A DNA stretch of 64,000 nt from the NCBI GenBank assembly GCA_965220955.1, contig CBDCRK010000035.1:124001-188000 (forward strand), read 5' to 3'. The position numbers and the translations under genes are program-made. Shown here piece by piece: positions 1 through 7,521 of the stretch. This DNA is from CBDCRK01 sp965220955 (GTDB lineage Bacteria; Desulfobacterota; Binatia; Bin18; CBDCRK01). Position 1 is the first letter of the stretch; the number at the start of each line of letters is the position of its first letter. The notes beneath the pieces are model-generated. The model was given only the letters and a program-made list of their open reading frames with translations, had not been told where the DNA came from and did not search any database.

Positions 1-36
1 AACGATTTTTTCTCTGCAGAGTCGAGCACGCGGTAA
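1..36 (+). CDS. possible 3' end of a gene entering from the left
   Basis: The first reading frame is open from base 1 to a TAA at 34-36 (11 codons). It may be the tail of a gene that begins outside the window. Eleven open codons are weak evidence on their own and no family can be assigned. Confidence 0.15.
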   Translation, partial: NDFFSAESSTR

Positions 37-166
37 GTTGGGAAGCTTCATCTTTTAGCCCTTGCCTTCGTTTGAGGCTTATTTTACTTTGAGACAGGGT
101 GATAACACAAATCGTCAGAGTGGATATATGACCCAAGCAGGGGAAACCCCACTATTAAGGCCAGCC

Positions 167-634
167 ATGGAAATGAAATTCTTGGCCGGCCGTATGCTGG
201 GTAAGCTTGCGAAATGGCTGAGGATTATTGGTTGTGACACAGCCTATGTGCGTCATCTCTCGCCAGTTGGCCTCATGCGAGAAAGCAGGCAACAGGGACG
301 GATTATCCTTACCCGGGACACGCGCATACCCCGCTATAAAAATGCTCCTCCTTTCCTCTTCATTCATAGCGATCGGTTTCGTGAACAGCTCAAGCAGATA
401 GTTGAGACACTCAAGCTTGACCCCTATGCAGGGCTTCTTACCCGCTGTGTGGAGTGTAACCGTCTGCTTGAGGGGATTGCCAAGGAGAAGGTGAAGGACA
501 AGGTCCCTCCGTACGTATGGGAGACACAGGCAGAATTTGTCTACTGTCCGGGCTGTCAGCGGGTCTACTGGGGAGCCACGCATAAAGAACATGTGCTGCT
601 AGAGCTTAAGAACCTGGAAATAGAGGCCAAGTAA
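167..634 (+). CDS. Mut7-C RNase domain protein with C-terminal zinc ribbon
   Basis: A 155-residue protein that opens with the Mut7-C signature (MKFLAGRMLGKLAKWLRIIG), followed by an LTRDTR segment. This is the PIN-like fold of the Mut7-C family (PF01927), named after the C-terminal domain of the C. elegans Mut7 exonuclease and predicted to act on RNA. The C-terminal third carries two CxxC knuckles (CVEC and CPGC), a probable zinc ribbon. The start at 167 was chosen because the domain begins there and AAGG lies at 157-160; in-frame starts further upstream (62, 128) would add residues with no family resemblance. It stands alone on the plus strand. Substrate and physiological role of the bacterial members are not established. 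Confidence 0.82.
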   Translation: MEMKFLAGRMLGKLAKWLRIIGCDTAYVRHLSPVGLMRESRQQGRIILTRDTRIPRYKNAPPFLFIHSDRFREQLKQIVETLKLDPYAGLLTRCVECNRLLEGIAKEKVKDKVPPYVWETQAEFVYCPGCQRVYWGATHKEHVLLELKNLEIEAK

Positions 635-678
635 GAAGAGCTCACATCTGATTACTTCTGTCCAGCCTGAATTCTAAC

Positions 679-1061
679 ATGGAACCAGCAGCAGAAATTA
701 AGAAAAGAGAAGCTCTCAGGTATTTTGTTGAGAACCTCTTATTCGATGTGCAGATCAGCTTTTCTATACAGAGTCCTATTTCCTTACTAGAGCCCTGCAA
801 GAGGGAGAGGAGGTCTATGGTATGGCAGCGAACAAGCTGGCGAAAAAGGCGGCAGAGAACTCTCTTCGGCTGGCTGAGGAATATCTAGAGCTAGCCCGCT
901 ATGACTTCCATGTAGAGATCACTAGAGAGAAAGCTGAAAAGGTAATCAATTTAGCTGAGACTTTGGTGAGAGTGTTAAGCAAAGTAGTGGGTATGATATT
1001 GATAAGACAGACGGAGGTCAAGGGAAAATGGCAAAGTATTTTACACTTGAATACTGGATAG
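679..1061 (+). pseudogene. decayed MNT/HEPN-type toxin-antitoxin locus
   Basis: Two overlapping frames look like one broken locus. From about 732 the frame that later contains the ATG at 822 reads like the end of a minimal nucleotidyltransferase (a segment ending RALQEGEEVYG). It continues into a helix resembling the first helix of HEPN proteins (LAEEYLELARYDF). The other frame starts at ATG 679 and dissolves into unrelated sequence. The nucleotidyltransferase catalytic GSxxxGD region and the HEPN RxxxxH motif are both missing. The family reading comes from pattern recognition of short segments only; an unrelated small helical protein is possible. Confidence 0.35.
954..979 (+). repeat. direct repeat, copy 1 (copy 2 at 1203-1228)
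   Basis: The 26 bases at 954-979 recur at 1203-1228 with 23 of 26 identical, the first 15 exactly (GCTGAGACTTTGGTG). In both copies an in-frame reading gives LAETLV. The copies flank the HicB-like gene. This suggests that the 3' end of the broken HEPN-like frame was duplicated or rejoined when the small gene arrived. Confidence 0.7.
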
Positions 1062-1207
1062 ATGATAGTTGGTACGTAGGCCGGCTAAAAGAAGTTCCAG
1101 GTGTATTCAGCCAAGGTGAATCTCTTGAGGAACTGGAGGGAAATATCCAGGATGCCTACTGCACGATGACGGTAGAGAAGGAGGCAGTAAATAATAAAGT
1201 TGGCTGA
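1028..1207 (+). CDS. HicB-like antitoxin, short
   Basis: A 59-residue protein that starts MAKYFTLEYWIDDSWYVGRL and continues with KEVPGVFSQGESLEELEGNI. This matches the partial RNase-H-like fold of HicB/UPF0150 antitoxins (beta strand, a WYV segment, a PGxxSQGxSLEE turn and a helix). The usual C-terminal DNA-binding extension of full HicB is absent. No HicA toxin (a small dsRBD-like protein) is seen on either side, so this is an orphan. There is no strong ribosome-binding site. The start codon lies inside the decayed frame upstream and the end overlaps the second copy of a direct repeat. Confidence 0.6.
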   Translation: MAKYFTLEYWIDDSWYVGRLKEVPGVFSQGESLEELEGNIQDAYCTMTVEKEAVNNKVG

Positions 1208-1278
1208 GACTTTGGTGGGGGTGTTGAGAGAACAGGTGAATATGGGTAAATAAGAACGTTGTAGGAAGGAGGAACATT

Positions 1279-3957
1279 ATGACACGAGACGAATTTCTGT
1301 CCCAGGATAATGAGAGGGTAGCTAAGCGTGCAACCATTACTGTCATCAGTACCAATATTCTTCGTTGGCTTGGCGGGCTTTCTAGGCTGCCCGTAGGGAT
1401 TGTCAAGGCAGCGGGTAACGTGCTCAGCAAAGCTCAGGAAAGTGGTGAAATCCTGGACTGCCGTGCCTACCCTTTTGGTAACGATCTTCATCTACAGATA
1501 AACACCTTGGGGCAGGGAGTAAATAATCCCAAAGTTCACAAGCTTGCCTGCGAGGCAGCTACAGCAGCCCTTAGCCGAGCGAAAGAGGATGGTTTGTATA
1601 GACCGCTAGATGGCAAGGACTTTTTCCAACTCTCGCCGCGCGAGCGCCTTGGGGCATTGAGTCTGCGTCCAGTAGAGTTCCCCTTCACTGAACGTGGGGC
1701 TGAGCCCATTGTTATTGCCAAGCTAATGAACGGGGCTGTTGGTGGGTTCAACCGCATGCTCTTTAATTTCTTTTTCCACCCTGACAAAGGCTCACATCAA
1801 AGACTAGATGGCGCGCGCTATCTGGCCGTTGTGGAAAACGCCTTTGACCTGGCGGCAGGGAAAACCCAGCGGCGGGTTTATGCCTTTGGCGACCGCCCTG
1901 AAGAAGAAAAACTCTTTTTGCTGTATCCCTTTCTCAAGGCCCCGCTTGAGTTTGGCCGTGATCAGGTGGGTGACTGGGGAGAACTACTCTCGCTCATTGC
2001 TAATCCTGCCGAATGGGTGGTAAGCGCCGTTTATGCAACCCAGGGACGCTTTGTCTCTGATGGTAAGAATTTCCAACCAACTCGCCATGAGCCAGTGGCT
2101 GTGGTCTCCGTGGAGTCGGCTGTGTCCGGTGTTGCAGTCGAAGACCCAGTAGTAGTTGTCCGTTTACAAGGCGGACTTCCGGCTGTGGGTGAGGGTCATT
2201 TCAATCTAGGGGGTGACTTTCACTATACCATTGGCGGGCTAGGTGGGGGCTATCATGTGGGTGTGATGCCTGTGACTATGGCGCAGGCCCAGACCCAGAC
2301 CCAGGAGCAGGGCACCGCTAGACTGATTGCTTATACCTATCAGTCGTATGGCAATGGCCGTATTCCGCCGGAGCATGATGTTATTGATATCTTTGCTCAG
2401 GATCGTGTGCAGACGGAGTGGCTGCAACAGGAAGCCCGCGAATATATTCAGTTCATGGTGCAGCATGGGGAGTTTCAACCCTATGTGACTGCTGAAGAAG
2501 CAGAGCAGCGTGCGCGGAGTCGGGCTGATCAATTAACCAGCCTATTTGAGAACATTCCCTCGGCCGAAAAAGGAGAAACGGACAAGCTGGTTGACAAGGC
2601 TAACGCCCGCACCGGGGGTGAGACCCTTTCAGATATTAAGGCTGATGCTGGCGGCAAGGTGGGACATACTTCGCCGCCTACTCTCTTTGATTTTGTGGCC
2701 CGGGCTAGCCTGCGTGAAGCCCAGGAGAGTGGAGCTATTCGCGACTTTCAAGTGTTTGCCGTTGGTGATGACATGCATCTCCTCATGTCCCATAACCGGG
2801 GCATCGATGCCAATGACATCCATGTCCTCGCCTTCCAGGCTTTCTGGCGTATTGTGTGGGTCACAGAGTTGATTGGGTATAAGCCTTACGGGCTGGCACA
2901 AGATCTCAAAATTGGTCCGGCCACTCAAGGGAAGCGGGTGGATGACTTGTCTGAACCGAGCGATCGCTTTATAGAATTGCTGGATAAATACCTGCCCGAG
3001 CCGGAACATTCTTATATGGGAAAGATCCGAGAGGCTCAGGCAATCTGGAAGGGTGGCCGCTCTTCAGTGGAAGTAAGAAAGCCTTTTGCTGGTAACGTTA
3101 CCGGTCAGGGGCCGGGATTTGCCGAGCTACCGCTAAGAGACACTTCCAAGGTGGGGATATTTGCTGCTGATAAAGCAGGACCAGCAGCTTTCAATATTCC
3201 CGTTTTTCGTGCGGTTGAGAGTGCCCTGGGCCAGGAGCAGTTTCGCTCTCGCTATGGCCAAAGCATTGCTTATGAGATTTTCGATGTTCATAACCACGCA
3301 CGTATATTCCTAGATGCCCGGGCCCATCGGGACGATATCCAGACCCTGCTGGGAGCAACAAATCTTTTCAATGTAAAACGCCTGTGGTCGTTACCCCAGA
3401 GTGTTTCTCAGCCAGAGGCAGTCAGAGGGGCAGTGCAAGACATTTTGCTGGCAGCCTCTACGGAGAAGCTGGCGATTATCACGGGTGGAGAGTACGTGGG
3501 TAAAGATGATCCTGTTCTGCTTGGAGTTGAGGAACTGATCGATCCCATTTTTGAGTATATGAAGAGCGGATTTTACATGACCCAGGGAGACGAGCGGGGT
3601 TCACACTATATGATGCTAATTCCCAAACCGCTCTCGGAAGCTATAGCCACGGTACGCAGCCGCGGCTTGCAGGTGGGTCTGAGGGTAGCGTTAACCCCTA
3701 AAGGCATAGCCGAGCTGCATGATGTCTATGCTGAGCCTAGTTTTCGTGAGACCCGTGTCCGCATAGAGAAGATTAATGCCCGTATCTGGCAGGCCCAGGG
3801 GTCGGAGTTTACCCCGGTTGGCGTTGGCGCTCGCGATGTAGAGTCGGCTTATCCGCTAATGAAAGTGCTCAATCGGATTACCAGCCAGGACTCCCCTTAT
3901 GCACAATCGGTCCAGAGTGTCACTCAGGACTTGTATCACAAAATAACTCAGAACTAG
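1279..3957 (+). CDS. tandem fusion of two FBP aldolase/phosphatase (FBPase V) domains
   Basis: An 892-residue protein, over twice the roughly 380 residues of archaeal bifunctional fructose-1,6-bisphosphate aldolase/phosphatases (PF01950), which convert triose phosphates to fructose 6-phosphate in gluconeogenesis. Residues about 448-890 form a copy with the known catalytic set: IKADAGG with D456, VGH with H463, GDD at D497/D498, ADK with D631, and YVGKDDP with Y739, Schiff-base K742 and D743/D744. Residues about 18-430 align to the same family over their length (a PAVGE segment, a YTYQ strand, the C-terminal helix). In this copy the sites are altered: no Asp or His in the first motif, GND at N68/D69, the ADK motif replaced (M150) and KDD replaced by V287-E288-D289. 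The N-terminal half is therefore probably a pseudo-enzyme partner or scaffold. The start follows GGAGG (1267-1271). A second, unrelated FBPase (glpX) lies at 33 kb. Confidence 0.85.
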   Translation: MTRDEFLSQDNERVAKRATITVISTNILRWLGGLSRLPVGIVKAAGNVLSKAQESGEILDCRAYPFGNDLHLQINTLGQGVNNPKVHKLACEAATAALSRAKEDGLYRPLDGKDFFQLSPRERLGALSLRPVEFPFTERGAEPIVIAKLMNGAVGGFNRMLFNFFFHPDKGSHQRLDGARYLAVVENAFDLAAGKTQRRVYAFGDRPEEEKLFLLYPFLKAPLEFGRDQVGDWGELLSLIANPAEWVVSAVYATQGRFVSDGKNFQPTRHEPVAVVSVESAVSGVAVEDPVVVVRLQGGLPAVGEGHFNLGGDFHYTIGGLGGGYHVGVMPVTMAQAQTQTQEQGTARLIAYTYQSYGNGRIPPEHDVIDIFAQDRVQTEWLQQEAREYIQFMVQHGEFQPYVTAEEAEQRARSRADQLTSLFENIPSAEKGETDKLVDKANARTGGETLSDIKADAGGKVGHTSPPTLFDFVARASLREAQESGAIRDFQVFAVGDDMHLLMSHNRGIDANDIHVLAFQAFWRIVWVTELIGYKPYGLAQDLKIGPATQGKRVDDLSEPSDRFIELLDKYLPEPEHSYMGKIREAQAIWKGGRSSVEVRKPFAGNVTGQGPGFAELPLRDTSKVGIFAADKAGPAAFNIPVFRAVESALGQEQFRSRYGQSIAYEIFDVHNHARIFLDARAHRDDIQTLLGATNLFNVKRLWSLPQSVSQPEAVRGAVQDILLAASTEKLAIITGGEYVGKDDPVLLGVEELIDPIFEYMKSGFYMTQGDERGSHYMMLIPKPLSEAIATVRSRGLQVGLRVALTPKGIAELHDVYAEPSFRETRVRIEKINARIWQAQGSEFTPVGVGARDVESAYPLMKVLNRITSQDSPYAQSVQSVTQDLYHKITQN

Positions 3958-3971
3958 TAATAAGCAAAGCT

Positions 3972-3999
3972 GCAGGGGCAATTCTTGAATTGCCCCTGC
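3972..3999. terminator. hairpin between convergent genes
   Basis: A 12-13 bp perfect stem (GCAGGGGCAATT with AATTGCCCCTGC) and a tiny loop lies between the stop of the FBPase V fusion (3957) and the stop of trmL (4005). Position and symmetry suit a bidirectional terminator. Neither side has a clear U-tract, so termination efficiency is uncertain. Confidence 0.5.
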
Positions 4000-4004
4000 T
4001 CCCT

Positions 4005-4457
4005 TCAAGTTTTGCCTAACTGTCTTAGCGCCTCATACAGAACAATCGCCGCAGCATTGGCTAAGTTTAAGCTGCGCACGTGTTTGCCTTCCATGGGGAT
4101 AGTGTAGAGCACGTCGGCAAAAGCAGTGCGTAGCTCCAAAGGGAGTCCTTTGGTTTCGCTGCCAAAGAGAAATAGGTCGTCAGGCTCGTACCTGACCCGG
4201 GTGTAAGAGTGGGTCGCACGGGCAGAAAAAGCCAGAATGCGGCCGGGCGGTCGGCGGTCGAGAAACTCTTGCCAATTGTTATAGTAATGCACGTCAACAT
4301 AGGGCCAATAGTCAAGCCCAGCCCGTTTTAAATACCTGTCCTCTAGAGAAAACCCCAAAGGGCCGATTAGATGTAGGGCAGTGTTGGTGGCTGCGCATAA
4401 ACGGGCAATAGTACCGGTGTTGGGAGGAATTTCGGGTTCAACCAAGACAACGTGCAT
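4005..4457 (-). CDS. trmL: tRNA (cytidine(34)-2'-O)-methyltransferase
   Basis: A 150-residue SPOUT-class methyltransferase. It opens MHVVLVEPEIPPNTGTIARL, the N-terminal SpoU signature. It carries FGSETKGLP in the middle and a C-terminal IPMEG...RSLNLANAAAIVLYE segment that forms the trefoil knot and AdoMet site. Length fits TrmL (about 155). The family 2'-O-methylates the wobble base of certain tRNA-Leu isoacceptors as a dimer in the cytoplasm. It is followed upstream on the same strand by the DUF1285 gene with about 40 bases between, so the two may be co-transcribed. Related SPOUT enzymes with other targets cannot be fully excluded. Confidence 0.9.
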   Translation of the reverse strand: MHVVLVEPEIPPNTGTIARLCAATNTALHLIGPLGFSLEDRYLKRAGLDYWPYVDVHYYNNWQEFLDRRPPGRILAFSARATHSYTRVRYEPDDLFLFGSETKGLPLELRTAFADVLYTIPMEGKHVRSLNLANAAAIVLYEALRQLGKT

Positions 4458-4496
4458 AGAGTGACTGTAAAAGATTAGGATTAGTATGGATACGGC

Positions 4497-4973
4497 CTAC
4501 CGGGGTACGGCTTGGCGAATAATATGGAGACCGTCTCCTGTCCGGAGAAGGAATCCTTGCTGTTGAGGGTCTTCCTCTACATGGGCGGTAAGTTGGTAGT
4601 ATGCCGGCCGTAGAAAGCGAGCGGGGTATTCGCCATTCTTCACCCGGCAGTAGAGCACGTGGTCCTGGCCAATATACAAAGTAGTCGGATCAAGGGCTTC
4701 CTCGGTTTCATCATTGAGACGAATGGCAAAGCCAGAAGAAGGGTCACCGGTTGCTCTTGTGACTACATAGGGCGTGTCTTCGATCTCGACCTCCACTTTA
4801 TCCCAGCTAATCTCAATGGCGTACTTCCCCTCGGGGGTTCTCTTGAGATACTTGCTGAACAGTGTCGCAATTCTTTTATTTGCAATGGGCTCGCCATCAG
4901 CATACCACTGTCCGTCTTTCCCAAAGAGGATTCTGCGGGTGCTGCTGATTGCCCAAAAACCTGCCTTGGCCAT
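4497..4973 (-). CDS. DUF1285 family protein
   Basis: A 158-residue soluble protein with the layout of DUF1285: an early DGQWYADGEPIANKRI segment, a KVEVEIEDTPYVVTR stretch, and a mid-C-terminal LYCRVKNGEYPARFLRPAYYQL region. No signal peptide or membrane segment. Function of the family is not known; the fold of solved members is a mixed alpha/beta barrel-like arrangement. The start has a strong ribosome-binding site (AAGGAGGAGG just upstream on the minus strand). It lies between dtd and trmL, all on the minus strand, which suggests a small RNA-maintenance operon. Confidence 0.75.
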   Translation of the reverse strand: MAKAGFWAISSTRRILFGKDGQWYADGEPIANKRIATLFSKYLKRTPEGKYAIEISWDKVEVEIEDTPYVVTRATGDPSSGFAIRLNDETEEALDPTTLYIGQDHVLYCRVKNGEYPARFLRPAYYQLTAHVEEDPQQQGFLLRTGDGLHIIRQAVPR

Positions 4974-5011
4974 TGTGCCTCCTCCTTGATCTGGGAATGA
5001 GTGTTGGACCT

Positions 5012-5467
5012 CTACTTAGTTGTTTGCTCCTTGCTGTCCAAGATTAGCGTTACCGGTCCGTCGTTAACCAGCTGCACAGCCATCATTGCCTGGAAGCGAC
5101 CGGAGGCTACGCGAACACCCAGGTCTGTTGCTTGTCTAATAAAATATTCGTACAAGGGCAGGGCTTTATCCGGACCGGCGGCATTGGTAAAAGACGGCCG
5201 CCTTCCCTTGTGGCAGTTACCGTAGAGGGTGAACTGAGAGACTACCAGCAACTCTCCACTAACGTCTTGGAGCGATAGGTTGAATGTTCCTTCCTGGTTG
5301 GGAAAAATACGCAGCCCCACAATCTTGTGACAAAGATAGTCGGCGTCTGCCTTTTCATCCATTGTATGAATACCCAGCAGCACTACCAACCCCCTACCAA
5401 TCTGCCCGACAGTATCTCCGTCCACCTGTACGGCAGCCTGAGAAACTCGTTGTACAACGGCACGCAT
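5012..5467 (-). CDS. dtd: D-aminoacyl-tRNA deacylase
   Basis: A 151-residue protein with both Dtd signatures: SQFTLYG near residue 78 and NDGPVT (the cross-subunit Gly-cis-Pro loop) near residue 138. Dtd hydrolyses D-amino acids from mischarged tRNA and also clears Gly-tRNA-Ala. It acts as a dimer in the cytoplasm. The start was placed at the ATG at 5467 because the family begins MRAVVQRVSQA. An in-frame ATG at 5554 would add 29 low-complexity residues with no counterpart. It heads the minus-strand group dtd, DUF1285, trmL and is divergent from lgt. Confidence 0.93.
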   Translation of the reverse strand: MRAVVQRVSQAAVQVDGDTVGQIGRGLVVLLGIHTMDEKADADYLCHKIVGLRIFPNQEGTFNLSLQDVSGELLVVSQFTLYGNCHKGRRPSFTNAAGPDKALPLYEYFIRQATDLGVRVASGRFQAMMAVQLVNDGPVTLILDSKEQTTK

Positions 5468-5620
5468 AGAAGAAATTGTTAGCGAAGATGGAAGAGAAAG
5501 ACAAGCCGACTGCTTATTATTATTACTGTCTGACGGATTGTTAAGAGATTTCAATAGGCTGCTGGCGCCGATGGCATCATTCCGTTATGATTCTTCAAAG
5601 AATAAAGGATAGATAACCCA

Positions 5621-6418
5621 ATGTACCCCGTTCTTTTTCAGGTTGGTCCCCTTACCATCTACAGCTATGGCGTGATGATGGCCCTGGCCTTTTTGGTTGC
5701 AGGGTGGATTGTGGGGAAGGAGTTGCACCGCCTAGGCTACGATCCCAACTTTGCTTCTTCTCTGGTTATGTGGGCAGCGGTGGGTGGGCTGCTGGGGGCC
5801 CGGGTGCTCTTTATTATTGAGCACATGAGAGAGTTCTTGTCCTCGCCCTGGTCTTTTGTGTTTACCGGTGCGGGTTTTATCTGGTATGGGGGGCTAATTG
5901 GCGGGGTAGGGGGGGTGACTTGGCGTATCTTCCGACAGGGTCTCCCGTGGCCCGTTATTATGGACTGCCTTGCCCCGGCCGTTGCCTTGGGTCATGGCAT
6001 CGGCCGCATTGGCTGTCAGCTCGCTGGTGATGGAGACTGGGGGCCGCCGACTACCCTACCCTGGGGAATGACTTATCCTCGTGCCATTATGGGTTGGGAC
6101 CCCGGCTGGGGACCGGTTCACCCTACTCCAATTTATGAGACCATGGCTTATACCGTGGTATTTGCTCTGTTGTGGAGCGTGCGTAGGAAAAGATACCGGC
6201 CGGGGTCACTCTTTTGGGGGTATTGTTTGCTGGCAGGGACAGCTCGCTTTTTCCTTGAGTTTGTGCGCATCAATACCCCTATTTTGTGGGGTCTCAGTCA
6301 GGCACAATTGGTCAGCCTTGCTGTTGTCGCCATTGGAGCAGGGATGCTTTGGAGAAGTGAAGGACAACAGACGCCCCTATCTTCTGAACTTAAACTGGAG
6401 CGAGGAAGAAAAGCATGA
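5621..6418 (+). CDS. lgt: prolipoprotein diacylglyceryl transferase
   Basis: A 265-residue polytopic inner-membrane enzyme that transfers diacylglycerol from phosphatidylglycerol to the lipobox cysteine of prolipoproteins. Visible hallmarks are the N-terminal SYGVMMALAFLVAGW segment, a GARVLFIIEH stretch, FIWYGGLIGG, and the Lgt signature HGIGRIGCQLAGDGDWG around residues 125-141. HPTPIYE follows near residue 167. About seven hydrophobic segments can be counted. The signature ends in the GDGDWG variant rather than the NGCCYG of enterobacteria, a variant seen in several non-gamma lineages. Its stop overlaps the start of the following thioredoxin-like gene by four bases (ATGA), so the pair is translationally coupled. 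Confidence 0.93.
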   Translation: MYPVLFQVGPLTIYSYGVMMALAFLVAGWIVGKELHRLGYDPNFASSLVMWAAVGGLLGARVLFIIEHMREFLSSPWSFVFTGAGFIWYGGLIGGVGGVTWRIFRQGLPWPVIMDCLAPAVALGHGIGRIGCQLAGDGDWGPPTTLPWGMTYPRAIMGWDPGWGPVHPTPIYETMAYTVVFALLWSVRRKRYRPGSLFWGYCLLAGTARFFLEFVRINTPILWGLSQAQLVSLAVVAIGAGMLWRSEGQQTPLSSELKLERGRKA

Positions 6419-6978
6419 AGAGAGGTCTGGTGTTTGTTGCCCTTGCCCTTGCTCTATTGCTTGCGTTGCAGTGGACGGCTTCCCCTCCCTCGGCACAAGC
6501 CCCGGACTTTGTGCTTCCTGACCTACAAGGCAAGGCGGTTCGCCTCTCTCAACTTAAGGGCAAAGTTGTGTTTCTCAACATTTGGGCCACCTGGTGTCCG
6601 CCCTGCCGCAAAGAGATGCCAACCATGGAATCCCTCTACCAGAGGTTTAAGGGCATGGATTTTGTTATGCTGGCAGTAAACCAGGATGCTGAGGGTGCCA
6701 AGACGGTTATTCCCTACCTGCAGGAAGGAAACTTTACTTTTCCTGTGCTCCTCGACACCCACGGAGAGGTGGGCAGAAGATACGGTGTAACCGGCTTGCC
6801 TGAGACGTTTATTATTGACCGTGAGGGCCATATTGTTCACCATCATATTGGCTATCAGGATTGGTCGGGAGTAAATGTGGAGGGAGCGCTTAGCAACCTT
6901 ATGACTAGTGGGGCATGGTCAGGCTGGGCCGGAGAGGCACAGCCTGGTGAGCAGAGCCCTAGTACTCCAACCGGCTAG
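6415..6978 (+). CDS. TlpA/ResA-like membrane-anchored thioredoxin
   Basis: A 187-residue protein with an N-terminal hydrophobic signal/anchor (residues 1-22). The thioredoxin-fold domain has the active site WATWCPPC near residue 60 and the cis-Pro region GLPETFIIDREG near residue 130. TlpA/ResA proteins reduce apocytochrome c or other thiol substrates on the outer face of the inner membrane. The C-terminal tail after about residue 160 is a Pro/Gly/Ser-rich linker of unknown use. Coupled to lgt by an ATGA overlap. A short cytochrome-like remnant lies about 360 bases downstream, which would fit a former cytochrome-biogenesis context. Confidence 0.88.
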   Translation: MKRGLVFVALALALLLALQWTASPPSAQAPDFVLPDLQGKAVRLSQLKGKVVFLNIWATWCPPCRKEMPTMESLYQRFKGMDFVMLAVNQDAEGAKTVIPYLQEGNFTFPVLLDTHGEVGRRYGVTGLPETFIIDREGHIVHHHIGYQDWSGVNVEGALSNLMTSGAWSGWAGEAQPGEQSPSTPTG

Positions 6979-7460
6979 CTCTTTTAATTTTAGCCTGGCT
7001 CCTTCTCTCTTTTTTTACTTTAAATGTTTCCCCAGGAAAGATAAGCGCTAAGTCCGACATAGCAGCTGATCGGCTGGCCGCTGGGTGTTTACCTGTTGAC
7101 AAAGAAAATCCTCCACTATACCAAGACCCATCTGAAATAGGCCAAAGCAGACAGGGCAGGCTGGAAGCGCTATAAGAGCGGCATGAGAAAGGAGATTGCG
7201 GCAATAAAAGAAAGGGTAGAAGAACTCAAAGAACCTCTACGGGGGGAGAGCAACGCACGCAGCAAGAGCCCTCTACCACTGCTTTACCTGCTCAAGAGTG
7301 CTCAGCCCCTACCCGCCAAGACACGGCAGCCTTGTTAGCCGTGCACCGCCATGCCCTCCTTTCACGGTAGCCTTACCCCTGAGGAGCGCTGGCAGATCGT
7401 CTGCTATCTACGCACACTGCGGCGCCATTCTAGCTAATAGATAAGCGTTCAGCCCCACAT
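6979..7460. other. intergenic stretch, mostly decayed sequence
   Basis: About 480 bases without an intact gene. A plus-strand frame from about 7142 to 7339 is open for roughly 65 codons and lysine/glutamate-rich at first, but starts after a stop and matches nothing I recognise. It is followed at once by a short cytochrome-c-like remnant (listed separately). Confidence 0.4.
7339..7437 (+). pseudogene. cytochrome-c-like C-terminal remnant
   Basis: Thirty-two open codons between an in-frame stop (7336-7338) and TAA. They contain MPSFHGSLTPEERWQIVCYL, the typical last helix of small c-type cytochromes (Met ligand in MPSF, then a L(T/S)PEERWxxVxYLR segment). The CxxCH haem motif and the first two thirds of the domain are not found upstream in any frame. 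It therefore reads as the end of a deleted gene. Confidence 0.5.
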
Positions 7461-7489
7461 ATGGTACCTGGGCGCTTTCATGCTATAAT
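7461..7489 (+). promoter_or_regulatory. probable promoter of the carboxy-terminal protease gene
   Basis: A perfect TATAAT lies at 7484-7489, 32 bases before the ATG at 7522. The -35 position at the 17-base spacing (7461-7466) is a weak match. GAGAGGA at 7510-7516 supplies the ribosome-binding site. The -10 match is direct; promoter activity is inferred. Confidence 0.45.
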
Positions 7490-7521
7490 CTAGCGAAAAT
7501 TAACCGCGGAGAGGAAACATC

